From NCBI GenBank assembly GCA_034437215.1, contig DAOTVC010000105.1, forward strand, positions 1 to 42,101: 42,101 bases of DNA, read 5' to 3'. The stretch is from DAOTVC01 sp034437215 (GTDB lineage Bacteria > Chloroflexota > Anaerolineae > B4-G1 > SLSP01). The translations under genes and the position numbers were made by a program. A model generated the notes under the pieces. The model was not told the origin of the DNA, did no database searches, and was given only the letters and a program-made list of their open reading frames with translations. Shown here piece by piece: positions 31,001 through 38,683 of the stretch (the stretch's first letter is position 1; every line of letters begins with the position of its first letter).

Positions 31001-31192
31001 GACATCGTTGTTCCAGCTACACAGCAGAAGGAGGGCGCACTCCAGAGGTTTGCCGGTGAAGAAGACGACACAGGTCCCCCCCTCCTGGCGATAGCATATC
31101 TCTCCCCCGTGTTCCTGAACGATCTCGGGAAGGAGGACGTCGATGGTCGCTAAGGAGGTCCTGTCATAGTGCAAGTATAAGAAGACGGGCAT
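28067..31192 (-). CDS. Cyclase-like / STAND ATPase / TPR signalling protein
   Basis: A 1041-residue cytoplasmic protein. Residues 1-140 are a class III nucleotidyl cyclase-like domain: EIVQEHGGEICYRQEGGTCVVFF aligns with the usual GDAVMAVF strand, but the metal-binding Asp is replaced by Gly-Gly-Thr, and AAAPGQILLSE plus HHMVKDL match the family's end, so the cyclase is dead. Then comes a STAND/NB-ARC-type ATPase with P-loop GVGGVGKS (195-202), Walker B LLLILD (265-270) and GLPLG (365-369), followed by a winged-helix region. The C-terminal half (about 560-1000) is a TPR array (repeats such as YLELGKVNCVQGDYETANYYY). There is no HTH effector domain or toxin domain, so output is probably by protein contact. 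It has its own promoter. Such proteins act as regulated switches. Confidence 0.85.
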   Translation of the reverse strand: MPVFLYLHYDRTSLATIDVLLPEIVQEHGGEICYRQEGGTCVVFFTGKPLECALLLLCSWNNDVPPQVGVHLAPVKQVRDRPHDPAVRHTEFLAEAAAPGQILLSEKAADILPLPRGAALQDLGHHMVKDLAPHQKIFQLMHVDLKRRDFPPPRTLSSFKQNFLPRTPPFIGRRRELAGIAQHLRGGTRLLTLTGVGGVGKSRLAYQAAAVNIEAFTHGIFFVPTIPVPSPQLLPSTVAEALSFSFHGRMDTQKQLLNYLRRKNLLLILDSYEHLLPYVELPRAILSKAPGVTLLVTSQQVLGLEQEETYTLSGLSYPTREGDDEIGRYEAVELFVQIAHHIDPLFTLDPENATAVAEICRTVEGLPLGVNMAATLVRILSCQEILTGIRQTLDFLKNSRRQLPERHRSLRAVFEYSWSLISAEEREIVSRLVVFRGGFQAEAAAAVMGITPVILKRLQAKSLLRCLPSGRFYVPTPLRQYTLERLQAQSALYDHHCQGHATYYARLLQHSTPSLWEAGQKETLHRLIEELHNLQAMWYYAVEAQNLELLRLTARGMYRLHEMRSRFHEGRALFEEATAMVRTLRPSSPDAHKKTEELLALLTLYQGALCYLQSAHETANELLRESRSLLQRYAMPGEMGYAHLYLGATAFRQGYLERARKSYEEARTIFEERGEAEGMASVYLELGKVNCVQGDYETANYYYAQSVAIRRSVGDLWGTAQLYHNLGGVAFARARYKDAQNFFKQSLKVEREFDNRWGISFALNGLGLTAFEVGDYEEARMHLERSLNLRRELGADWAIASSLDHVAHVLVAQGNLDEAESLAREALILRRQVNDQIGHALSIYLLATVALARGECSEAETGYREALRMFQSLKDHSGVRRARNGLGETLLMQGKISEACELFTATQARCAKASDPQYLIYALAGLGEVFAQRGQTQQAWSYYRAALQRVREIPTPPLFLKVCYGIAKLYLQSGNREEALSLLQLIYTHPATAAPLQEQAGTLLARMEVDLARVTHPSEQFEADHPEGLVEALLESLPGKP

Positions 31193-31289
31193 GGTTCCTC
31201 AATCCGTGTTACTATATCAATCTGTGAAGTGAGGACGGTGTGCCATCCGTAGTGTGAGCAGGCAGACGCTAAAGCGCCAGAGCTCTCTT

Positions 31290-31317
31290 AGTATATTCTA
31301 ACCAGGTGAGAAGTCAA
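31290..31317 (-). promoter_or_regulatory. Promoter for the STAND/TPR gene
   Basis: On the minus strand there is TTGACT (31317-31312), a 16-base spacer and TATACT (31295-31290). The leader before ATG 31192 is about 90 bases, and a GAGGAA ribosome site precedes the start. Confidence 0.6.
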
Positions 31318-31425
31318 CAGTTCACGTGTACAAACGTACTAACCTGCACCTGGGATGGACTGGCTGCGAAAGGTGTAGCTTCCGTATTGTGATCTGCAAG
31401 CAGAGGAGGGTTATCGCCGCGGGTT

Positions 31426-32952
31426 CTAGTGCTCTATGGCATTGTCCGGAATCCAGTCCTCCTGTGCCGTCTTCACGACATCACCCCGGCTGAGAGTGCC
31501 GTCGTAGGGGCGTTCTCCATTTCCCGCTGCCCACCCTCCAAGGATGAGGGGCCAACGCGGGTGCTCGGCCGCTATCCAGACGCCGTTGTAGCGGCGGCCA
31601 AAGTGGAGGTGGGATGCATTCGAGAAGCCGCCTTCACAGGAGGGGTGTCCGATCGGATCACCGGTCTCTACCAGCGCGCCTGCTCCTACCCGTCCCTCGG
31701 CCGCCATGTGCATGTAAAGCAGGACCCAGCCGGTAGTCGACGTCCTGTCTCCGTCCAGATCCTGAAGCACCAGACCGTCCCTGCTCAGCACGATCGCCCC
31801 GGGTGCAGCGGCTCGCACCCAGAGACTGCTGGGGTGGCAGCCTAGATTCCGCTCGTTCGTCGCGAAATCCAGCGCCGCCCACGCGCTGCCATCTCCCCAA
31901 CCACCGTGAGGTCCCCCTGTGTAGTACCAGGTCTCTCCCTCCGCCCAGGGGAGAGATAGGGTAGGGGCCTGCACCTCGGGGGGCAGTAGCGGCTCTATAG
32001 CGTAGGCGAAGGGATCGCCCCAGAGTTGCCGGTAGGTGGCGTCGAAGGCTTGCAGGCGTCCCGCGAGGGTCTCGTAGTCGGCACCCTGGGCCAGCATCTG
32101 TTGCAGACCGGCGGTGCCGCTGTTGAGACCGGGGTGAAATTGGATGTAACTCCCGTCGTTCAGACGGACCGTCCACAGGGTCTCGTGGAGCCACCCGTAG
32201 AAGCCCTCGTTGAGATTGTCGGCGGCCCACATGAGCTGCGCCGCCAGCCCGTCCCAACCGTCACGCTCAAAGCCCAGGGGATAGAGACGGGCCTGCGGTG
32301 GGGGATCGGGATTCGTGAGCCAGCCTCCCCGCATCTCGAGCAGGGTCAGCAGCACCCGCGGCCCGACGCTGTACTCCTGAGCGACGAGGGTCACGATTTC
32401 GGCGGCGGTGAGCGTCTCTCCGTTGGCCAGCAGCTCGCTGTAATCATTGAACCAACCGGGAAACTGACCCGTCTCCGCTGCCACGTCGAAGTTGGTGTAG
32501 GCAGGACCGTAGACGAGCTCGCTGTCGGGGATGAGGACGTCGGGCGGCCCGACCGTGGTTACTTTCATGGGGATTTGTAACACCTGTCCGACGGAGAGTT
32601 GGTGAGCGTCGGTCAGCCCGTTGGCGTGCATCAGCTCCTCGATGCTCACGTCGAGGAGCATGGCGATGGCGGAGAGGGTGTCACCCGACCGCACGGTGTA
32701 GGTTCTGGAGAGCTGCTCCGGAGGCTGGCGGGTCGGACGTGGGGTGGGCGTGGTGGGCGGAGCCGCCTTTGCCGTGGGCACGGAGGGCGCCGAGAGGACC
32801 GAGGCTCCTGAACTGCTCTCGGTAGGGATGGCTTCTGCTAGAAGCGTGGAGGCCGGAATGAGATCCGGGGACCGCTGAGCACACCCTCCCATGACCAGGA
32901 GGGCGAGCCCAATGAGTATCAAGTTGTGTGTACGGGTATGCCGTCTCTTCAT
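31426..32952 (-). CDS. LysM-M23 peptidoglycan hydrolase lipoprotein
   Basis: A 508-residue exported protein. The signal peptide ends in LVMGGC (Cys24), a usable lipobox, then a Pro/Thr/Ala-rich linker. One LysM domain (about 83-130, RTYTVRSGDTLSAIAMLLDVS) binds peptidoglycan. A middle region with alpha-helical, lysozyme-like character (LLTLLEMRGGWL, LNEGFYGWLHETL) follows. The C-terminal M23 domain has HGGWGDG..ALDF and the metal-binding HLHFG. It probably remodels peptidoglycan at the cell surface; the cell wall of these bacteria differs by class, so the substrate is inferred. ATG 32952 is supported by AAGGGAG upstream. Confidence 0.88.
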   Translation of the reverse strand: MKRRHTRTHNLILIGLALLVMGGCAQRSPDLIPASTLLAEAIPTESSSGASVLSAPSVPTAKAAPPTTPTPRPTRQPPEQLSRTYTVRSGDTLSAIAMLLDVSIEELMHANGLTDAHQLSVGQVLQIPMKVTTVGPPDVLIPDSELVYGPAYTNFDVAAETGQFPGWFNDYSELLANGETLTAAEIVTLVAQEYSVGPRVLLTLLEMRGGWLTNPDPPPQARLYPLGFERDGWDGLAAQLMWAADNLNEGFYGWLHETLWTVRLNDGSYIQFHPGLNSGTAGLQQMLAQGADYETLAGRLQAFDATYRQLWGDPFAYAIEPLLPPEVQAPTLSLPWAEGETWYYTGGPHGGWGDGSAWAALDFATNERNLGCHPSSLWVRAAAPGAIVLSRDGLVLQDLDGDRTSTTGWVLLYMHMAAEGRVGAGALVETGDPIGHPSCEGGFSNASHLHFGRRYNGVWIAAEHPRWPLILGGWAAGNGERPYDGTLSRGDVVKTAQEDWIPDNAIEH

Positions 32953-33187
32953 AAATACAACTCCCTTTTCTCTTCTGATTCTACCCGCAAGTGTGGAGGG
33001 AGCAACATCTCCGCTGTAGCATTTACGCTGGGTCTTTCCCGGTCAACTGGCCTCTGGACGACGTTCGATTGCAAGACTACCCAGGTGACCAGGTCCACGG
33101 CGGAACTCCCGATTGCTCTCGACCGTCTTTAACGTGTAAAGGGTGCCGGTATGGTCACTCTGTTAAACATGATGAAAGGAGTCAGCT

Positions 33188-34300
33188 ATGCGTAGTTTAC
33201 TGAAAGTCGGCCTGGTTGTGCTGCTCGCTGCCCTCTTGGTGGGCGGCGGTGTGTTGATTTACGCTCAGTCCCGCGGGGACGAGCCGGACGTCGAAGCGCC
33301 GGTGGGTGATCCCGTCGCGCCCGTGGATGAGGAGTCGGAGGTCGTGGATGAGCCCCTGCCTCCGGCAGCCGATGAGGGGACGCAACTCACGGAGTACGGA
33401 CCGGTGGTCATTCCGGACCTGGACCTCACCTTGGAGGTGCCCCGGAGTGCTGCGCGCCTGGAGCCCCTCTGGGAGTGGGCGGTGGCGGACGTGCCCGAGG
33501 GACGCCTGGGCTTCAACTACATGCCCTTCGAGCCTCCCCTGGAGCCCGAGGCCATTCTGCCCAATCACGCCCTCGTGCTAGAGGGCGAGGAGGTGGACCT
33601 GGGTTGGTCGGAGGGTAGGGCCTACCTGCTGGAGATCTATGCGCCGGCAGCGGAGGGTGGTGATACCCAGGCGCCCGTGGAGTCGGTCGAGCGCCACATC
33701 CTGGTCGTGACCGAGGTGGCGGGCGAGGAGTACATCTTCGATTTCTATGCCGGCGCACCGACCGCCGAGGGTTTGGCCCGGTTGGAGGGTCGTCTGTTGC
33801 ACCTGGCCCACGTCGTCGAGGGGCCGGTGGTCTCTGTACCCGAGACGGAGGAGCCGCCTGTCCATCAGATGGTGAACGTTCCCGAGTTGAACCTCACCTT
33901 CGCAGTACCCGGGGAGCTCGAGCAGGAGCTGGAGTTCGTCTGGTCGGCGTACGGCCTGCAGAGTGGGGTTTTGGGCTTCGCCTACACGCAGTTCGAGCCC
34001 CCGATGGAGCCCGAATCAGTGCTGCCGAGCCCGGCGCAGATTCTGGAGAGCGAGCCCGTGACCTTCGCCTGGGGTGAGGGACGGCAGTACACGATGGAGG
34101 TCTTCGGCGAGGCCCCACCGGCAGAGGAGGGCGAGACCCAGGCGCCCGTGGAGTCGGTCGAACGCCACGTCGTGGTCACCGTGGAGGTGGAGGGCCAGCG
34201 CTACTTCCTCGACTTCTACGCCAGCGGAGCGAACGCCGAGGAGCTCGCCGCTCTGGAGCCGCTGCTGCAGCAGGTGATGGGGAGCGTGACCTTCGGCTGA
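33188..34300 (+). CDS. Exported protein with two tandem homologous domains
   Basis: A 370-residue protein with an N-terminal signal-anchor (about 7-27, VGLVVLLAALLVGGGVLIYA), an acidic/Pro spacer and two similar domains (about 70-200 and 225-368). Matching pieces include VVIPDLDLTLEVP versus MVNVPELNLTFAVP, GFNYMPFEPPLEPEAILP versus GFAYTQFEPPMEPESVLP, and QAPVESVERHILVV versus QAPVESVERHVVVT. I do not recognise the domain. It may be a cell-surface protein. The start ATG 33188 follows AAAGGAG by about seven bases. A strong terminator follows the gene, so it is monocistronic. Confidence 0.82.
   Translation: MRSLLKVGLVVLLAALLVGGGVLIYAQSRGDEPDVEAPVGDPVAPVDEESEVVDEPLPPAADEGTQLTEYGPVVIPDLDLTLEVPRSAARLEPLWEWAVADVPEGRLGFNYMPFEPPLEPEAILPNHALVLEGEEVDLGWSEGRAYLLEIYAPAAEGGDTQAPVESVERHILVVTEVAGEEYIFDFYAGAPTAEGLARLEGRLLHLAHVVEGPVVSVPETEEPPVHQMVNVPELNLTFAVPGELEQELEFVWSAYGLQSGVLGFAYTQFEPPMEPESVLPSPAQILESEPVTFAWGEGRQYTMEVFGEAPPAEEGETQAPVESVERHVVVTVEVEGQRYFLDFYASGANAEELAALEPLLQQVMGSVTFG
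33665..34168 (+). repeat. 33-bp intragenic repeat pair
   Basis: The 33-base segments 33665-33697 and 34136-34168 differ at a single base. They encode TQAPVESVERH in the first and second domain of the duplicated protein. The flanking domain DNA has diverged far more, so this part is either under strong constraint or was homogenised. Confidence 0.75.
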
Positions 34301-34319
34301 TCGTCCACATGTAAAGCTA

Positions 34320-34355
34320 CCCCGGAACTCGACCGAGTTCCGGGGTTTTCCTTTT
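34320..34355 (+). terminator. Intrinsic terminator after the tandem-domain gene
   Basis: CCCCGGAACTC (34320-34330) and GAGTTCCGGGG (34335-34345) pair perfectly (11 bp) around GACC, followed by TTTTCCTTTT. It lies 19 bases after the stop. Its U tract runs directly into the -35 of the next promoter. Confidence 0.9.
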
Positions 34356-34381
34356 GACCCTGTCGTCGCCCGAACTATACT
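34354..34381 (+). promoter_or_regulatory. Promoter for the HerA/FtsK-type ATPase
   Basis: TTGACC (34354-34359), 16-base spacer, TATACT (34376-34381). The leader of about 107 bases holds a weak hairpin, TAGCCCT (34404-34410) with AGGGCTA (34429-34435). AGGAGG at 34485-34490 precedes ATG 34495. Confidence 0.65.
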
Positions 34382-34494
34382 TGCAGTCGATAGATCTGAT
34401 TTGTAGCCCTCGATTCGGTAAATTACGAAGGGCTATTGAAGGACTCTCTACGACTACCGGACTGACGACTACCTGACTGTCTTTAGGAGGGTGC

Positions 34495-37059
34495 ATGGAC
34501 TTCGAGAAGCTCGGTGCCTTTTACCTTGGCAAGCTCTACGATCTGGAGAGGGGAGAGGTCGAGGATCGTCTCCTCATGTACGACGCCCGGGATCTGACCA
34601 CCCACGCCGTCTGCGTGGGGATGACGGGCAGCGGCAAGACGGGCCTCTGCATCGATCTGCTGGAGGAGGCCGCCATCGACCGCGTGCCGGCCCTCATCAT
34701 CGACCCTAAGGGGGACATCACCAACCTGCTCCTCACCTTCCCCGACCTCAATCCGGAGGACTTCCGCCCGTGGGTGAATCCCGACGACGCCCGGCGGCAG
34801 GGGGTGAGCCTCGACGAGTATGCGCGCCGTCAGGCGGACCTCTGGCGGGAGGGTCTGGCGAGGTGGGGGCAGAGCGGAGAGCGGATCGAGATGTTGAAGG
34901 AGACGGCCGACTTCGTCGTCTACACGCCGGGCAGCGACGCCGGGTTGCCGATCTCCATTCTGCGCTCCTTCGCCGCGCCGGCCCTCGACTGGGGGACGGA
35001 CGCCGAGCTCATCCGCGAACGGATCCAGGGTACGGTGGGCGCCCTCCTGGGCCTCGTGGGCCTCGAGGCGGACCCCGTCCGCTCTCGGGAGCACATCCTG
35101 CTCTCCAATCTCTTCGAGCACTACTGGCGCCGGGGTGAGGACCTCGACCTGCCGACGCTGATCATGGCTCTCCAGAATCCGCCCGTCCGCCAGCTGGGTG
35201 TCTTTGACGTCGACACCTTCTTCCCCCCCGACGCGCGCTTCGATCTGGCGATGCGGCTGAACAACATCATCGCTGCGCCGACCTTCCAGAGCTGGCTGCA
35301 GGGCCAACCGTTGGACATTCCCGCGCTGCTCAACACGCCCGAGGGGCGTCCCCGCCACTCCATTTTCTACATCGCCCACCTCAACGACGCCGAGCGCATC
35401 TTCTTCGTGACGATGCTCCTCAACCAGCTCATCAGCTGGATGCGCACGCAGCCGGGCACCACCAGCCTCCGGGCACTGCTCTACCTCGACGAGGTCTTCG
35501 GCTTCTTCCCACCCGTCTCCAATCCGCCCAGCAAGGGACCCCTCTTGACGCTGATGAAGCAGGCGCGGGCCTTCGGCATCGGCGTCGTTCTGACCACCCA
35601 GAACCCGGCGGATCTCGACTACAAGGGGCTGACCAACGCCGGGACCTGGTTTATCGGGCGGCTCCAGACGGAGCGCGACAAGGAGCGGCTGCTCGATGGG
35701 CTGCAGAGCGCCTCGGCACTGAGTCCGCAGGGGATGAACCGTCAGGATCTCGCCACCGCCATCGGGCAGCTGGGGCAGCGCGTCTTCCTCCTCCACAACG
35801 TCCACGAGGCACAACCGGCCCTCTTCCACACTCGCTGGGCGATGAGCTATCTCCGCGGTCCCCTGACCCGGCTCCAGGTCCGGGATCTGATGGCGGATCG
35901 CGCGCCCGATCAACGGGTGAAGTCGCCGCTGGCGAGCACGCCTGTCGTGCCCGAGCAACCGGCACCTCTCGAACCGGTCGTGGTGACGGCGACGTCCGCC
36001 TCCGCCAAGCCCACGCCGGCAGCGGAGCCGGAGCCCGCCTTGCCCATCGGTCCGCCCACCCTGCCCGCCGACATCCCTCAGGTCTACATTCCGGTGCGGA
36101 AGACCGCCTCTTCCGCCGAGGTGGAGGTCGCCGAGCGGGTGCGAGCGCGCATCGAGGTCGACGCCCGGGATCTCCTCTACGTGCCCGCCCTTCTGGGCAT
36201 CGGGCGCCTGCACTTCGTCAAGCAGACGAAGGCGTTGAGCGTCGACGAACAGGAGGGGTTCAGCCTCCTGGCCCCACCTCCCCGCGGGAGGGAGCCCCTG
36301 CGGTGGGAGCAGGCCCAGGCTCTCGATCTCACCACCCGTACGCTGCTCGATCATCCTGAGCCGGGGGCCTTTTTCGACGAGCTGCCCGAGACCATCAACG
36401 AAGCTAAAGAGCTGCGGGCGCTGCAAAAGGAGCTCGAGGACCATCTCTACCACAACAGCGCCCTCACCCTTCTCTACAGCCCCGCCGTGAAGCTCTACTC
36501 ACGCCCCGGGGAGGACGAACGGGAGTTCCGGATGCGGCTGCGCCAGGTCGCCCGGGAGCTTCGGGATCAGGAGGTGGACCAGCTCGAGGAGCGGTATGCG
36601 CAGAAGGTCGATCGTCTGGAGGACCGGTTGCGGCGCGCACGCGCCGCTCTGGCGAAGAAGGAGACGGAGGCAGAGGCCCGCAAGCGGGAGGCGCTGGTCT
36701 CGGTGGGGGAGTCGGTGTTGGGGCTCTTCATCGGCCGTCGTACGACGCGCGCTGCCTCGACGGCGTTGAGCAAGCAGCGGATGAGCGCCAAGGCGCGGAT
36801 AGATTTGGAGGCGGCTGAGGAGGATGTGGGGGCTCTTCAGAAGGACATCGACGCCTTGGAGCAGGAGCTTCAGCAGGAGACGGCGAAGGTCACGGAGCAG
36901 TGGGAGCGGTCGTTGGAGGAGCTGGAGGAGATCCCCATCCGTCCGCGCCGTACTGATGTGCAGCTGACCCTCTTCGCCATCGCCTGGACCCCGCACTGGC
37001 GGATCAGCTACCGGGACCGTAGCCGGATCCCTCAGACGGAGATCGTGCCTGCCTACTGA
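34495..37059 (+). CDS. HerA/FtsK-superfamily ATPase with C-terminal coiled coil
   Basis: An 854-residue protein. P-loop GMTGSGKT (42-49), then ALIIDPKGD (66-74) and Walker B LLYLDEVFGF (329-338), with the sensor VLTTQNPADLDYKGL and an arginine-bearing RLQTERDKERLLDGL segment, place it in the HerA/FtsK/VirB4 ATPase clade, close to the bacterial 'DUF853/DUF87-like' group. After a Pro/Ala-rich linker (about 485-525) comes a second domain, then a coiled coil (about 665-800, DQLEERYAQKVDRLEDRLRRAR) and a short C-terminal end with LTLFAIAWTPHW, as seen in this family. HerA relatives pump DNA or act with nucleases such as NurA or with Sir2; no partner is beside it. The cellular role of this subgroup is unknown. 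It is monocistronic with its own promoter and terminator. Confidence 0.85.
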   Translation: MDFEKLGAFYLGKLYDLERGEVEDRLLMYDARDLTTHAVCVGMTGSGKTGLCIDLLEEAAIDRVPALIIDPKGDITNLLLTFPDLNPEDFRPWVNPDDARRQGVSLDEYARRQADLWREGLARWGQSGERIEMLKETADFVVYTPGSDAGLPISILRSFAAPALDWGTDAELIRERIQGTVGALLGLVGLEADPVRSREHILLSNLFEHYWRRGEDLDLPTLIMALQNPPVRQLGVFDVDTFFPPDARFDLAMRLNNIIAAPTFQSWLQGQPLDIPALLNTPEGRPRHSIFYIAHLNDAERIFFVTMLLNQLISWMRTQPGTTSLRALLYLDEVFGFFPPVSNPPSKGPLLTLMKQARAFGIGVVLTTQNPADLDYKGLTNAGTWFIGRLQTERDKERLLDGLQSASALSPQGMNRQDLATAIGQLGQRVFLLHNVHEAQPALFHTRWAMSYLRGPLTRLQVRDLMADRAPDQRVKSPLASTPVVPEQPAPLEPVVVTATSASAKPTPAAEPEPALPIGPPTLPADIPQVYIPVRKTASSAEVEVAERVRARIEVDARDLLYVPALLGIGRLHFVKQTKALSVDEQEGFSLLAPPPRGREPLRWEQAQALDLTTRTLLDHPEPGAFFDELPETINEAKELRALQKELEDHLYHNSALTLLYSPAVKLYSRPGEDEREFRMRLRQVARELRDQEVDQLEERYAQKVDRLEDRLRRARAALAKKETEAEARKREALVSVGESVLGLFIGRRTTRAASTALSKQRMSAKARIDLEAAEEDVGALQKDIDALEQELQQETAKVTEQWERSLEELEEIPIRPRRTDVQLTLFAIAWTPHWRISYRDRSRIPQTEIVPAY

Positions 37060-37075
37060 ACCCCAGGCATCTTCG

Positions 37076-37107
37076 AACAGCCCACCCGTGTCGGTGGGCT
37101 GTTTTTT
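37076..37107 (+). terminator. Intrinsic terminator after the HerA-like gene
   Basis: AACAGCCCACC (37076-37086) and GGTGGGCTGTT (37093-37103) form a perfect 11-bp stem around CGTGTC, followed by TTTTATA. The hairpin starts 16 bases after the stop. Confidence 0.9.
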
Positions 37108-37118
37108 ATAGATGCATC

Positions 37119-37147
37119 TTGTAAATATCTGCATCCTCCTTTACAAT
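37119..37147 (+). promoter_or_regulatory. Promoter for the DUF4126-like gene
   Basis: TTGTAA (37119-37124), 17-base spacer, TACAAT (37142-37147). The leader to ATG 37230 is about 75 bases, ending in GAAAGGAGAG. Confidence 0.6.
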
Positions 37148-37229
37148 AGATGTAGACCAATCTTATGACAGCCTGTCGCGATTCCCGGGGGGATGGGAAG
37201 CGACGGGGAAGTCTCGAAAGGAGAGAACC

Positions 37230-37712
37230 ATGGCAGAGACAGATGGAAATCACTACGCCCAGATAGCGGCCCTTGGGTTGATCGCCGGAGCACGTAGTAT
37301 GTTGGTTCCCGCGGTCTTGAGTGATCACTTCAGCCGGCACCAGCCGGAGCCTCCTCTTGCCGGACCTCTGGCCCTCATGACCTCACCGCTGGCCTCTACA
37401 CTCTTCAAGTTCTTCGCAGTGGGTGAGTTCATGGTCGATAAGATCCCGGGCATTCCGGCGCGCACGGAAGCGCCCGGGGTCCTGGGACGGGTGGGGGCGG
37501 GGGTTTTGGCAGGCTTCGCCTTGAGCAGCGCTCACAACAAGAATCGCGTGGTGGGCGCCGTCGTCGGCGGGCTAACCGCTCTAGTCTCGACCCACGTCAG
37601 CTACAACTTGCGGCTCTTCCTCACCAAGACGCTGCCGCTGCCGGACTTTGCCGTAGCCTTCGCCGAGGATGCTCTGGTCATCAACGGTGCTCGGAGGGTT
37701 CTGGGTGGTTAG
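37230..37712 (+). CDS. DUF4126-like membrane protein
   Basis: A 160-residue hydrophobic protein. The segments ALGLIAGARSMLVPAV (near the N-terminus), FKFFAVGEFMVDKIPGIPARTEAP, GRVGAGVLAGFALSSAHN and GAVVGGLTALVSTHVSYNLR follow the DUF4126 plan, in which the E-x2-x-D-K and P-x-R motif after the first helices is characteristic. No biochemical role is known for the family. ATG 37230 follows AAAGGAG. It is monocistronic between its own promoter and terminator. Confidence 0.8.
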   Translation: MAETDGNHYAQIAALGLIAGARSMLVPAVLSDHFSRHQPEPPLAGPLALMTSPLASTLFKFFAVGEFMVDKIPGIPARTEAPGVLGRVGAGVLAGFALSSAHNKNRVVGAVVGGLTALVSTHVSYNLRLFLTKTLPLPDFAVAFAEDALVINGARRVLGG

Positions 37713-37743
37713 AGTTCGCTTGAAGGACCGCCCATAGTTCTGC

Positions 37744-37775
37744 AAAACGCGCTCTCTTTGGCGAGAGCGCGTTTT
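37744..37775 (+). terminator. Intrinsic terminator after the DUF4126-like gene
   Basis: AAAACGCGCTCTC (37744-37756) and GAGAGCGCGTTTT (37763-37775) pair perfectly over 13 bp with a 6-base loop. The T run lies in the stem's own 3' arm, and the A run makes it usable on either strand. Confidence 0.85.
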
Positions 37776-37891
37776 GACGGCAGCCCCAATTTTTCAAATC
37801 CCCGCTTTCCTCTAAAATAGCGAGGATTTTGAAGGGTGCGAGTTCTCGATGCTTCAACCAAGACAGTCGTCACTTCCAAGGATGAGGAGTT

Positions 37892-38680
37892 ATGCAGGAC
37901 GTCGCCATTCACACTCAAGGTCTAACCCGTCGCTTCGGTAAGCTCGTCGCCGTCGATCACCTCAACCTCACGGTGCCCCGGGGTATCATCTTCGGTTTCT
38001 TGGGACCCAACGGCGCGGGCAAGTCTACGACCATTCACATGCTCACCGGGCTGCTGCCGCCCACCGAGGGAACGGCTACGGTGGGGGGCTACAGCATTCG
38101 TGAGGAGCCGTTGGCGGTGAAGCAGCGCATCGGGGTGGTGCCCGAGGAGCTGGGCCTCTACGAACGCCTCACCGCGACGGAGCAGCTGGAGCTGGTGGGA
38201 CGTCTCTACGGGCTCGACCGGGGGGAGATTGCGGCGCGAATTCCGCCCCTCTTGAACCTGCTGGAGCTGGAGGAGAGCGCCGATCAGATGATCCTCGACT
38301 ACTCCCAGGGGATGCGCAAGAAGACCGCCCTCGCCTCGGCTCTCATCCACTCCCCGGAGATCCTCTTCCTCGACGAGCCCTTCCAGAGCATCGACCCCAT
38401 CTCCACACGGGCCATCAAAGAGGTCCTGCGGGACATGGTAGCCCGGCGGGGGACGACTATCTTCTTCTCCACCCACGTGATGGAGCTGGCGGAGCGCTTC
38501 TGTGACCGGGTGGGGATCATTCATCGGGGGCAGCTGCTCACCGAGGGGCCCATCGAGGAGCTGCGGGCGCGCGCAGGCCTGGGGGAGACGGCTTCCCTCG
38601 AGGACGTCTTCATCGAGACCGTGGGCGCGGAGGTGGAGGAGGACGTGGGGTTGTTGAGCTGGTTGACAGGAGCCCAGTAG
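37892..38680 (+). CDS. ABC transporter ATP-binding protein
   Basis: A 262-residue ATPase of an ABC-2-type export system. Walker A GPNGAGKS (38-45), signature YSQGM (137-141, replacing LSGGQ as in many ABC-2 ATPases), Walker B ILFLDE (157-162), D loop SIDP and switch His195 are present. A C-terminal extension (about 225-262) follows the ABC core. It couples ATP hydrolysis to the permease encoded three bases downstream. The start ATG 37892 is preceded by a GGATGAGGAG-type site that lies very close (two to three bases) to the codon. A -10 candidate TAAAAT lies at 37813-37818. The exported substrate is unknown. Confidence 0.93.
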   Translation: MQDVAIHTQGLTRRFGKLVAVDHLNLTVPRGIIFGFLGPNGAGKSTTIHMLTGLLPPTEGTATVGGYSIREEPLAVKQRIGVVPEELGLYERLTATEQLELVGRLYGLDRGEIAARIPPLLNLLELEESADQMILDYSQGMRKKTALASALIHSPEILFLDEPFQSIDPISTRAIKEVLRDMVARRGTTIFFSTHVMELAERFCDRVGIIHRGQLLTEGPIEELRARAGLGETASLEDVFIETVGAEVEEDVGLLSWLTGAQ

Positions 38681-38683
38681 CCG

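Noticed and set aside
34483..36453. 656-codon open frame antisense to the HerA-like ATPase
   Set aside because: It is the same effect of GC-rich third positions. Its product lacks any domain, and it crosses the P-loop region of the real gene.
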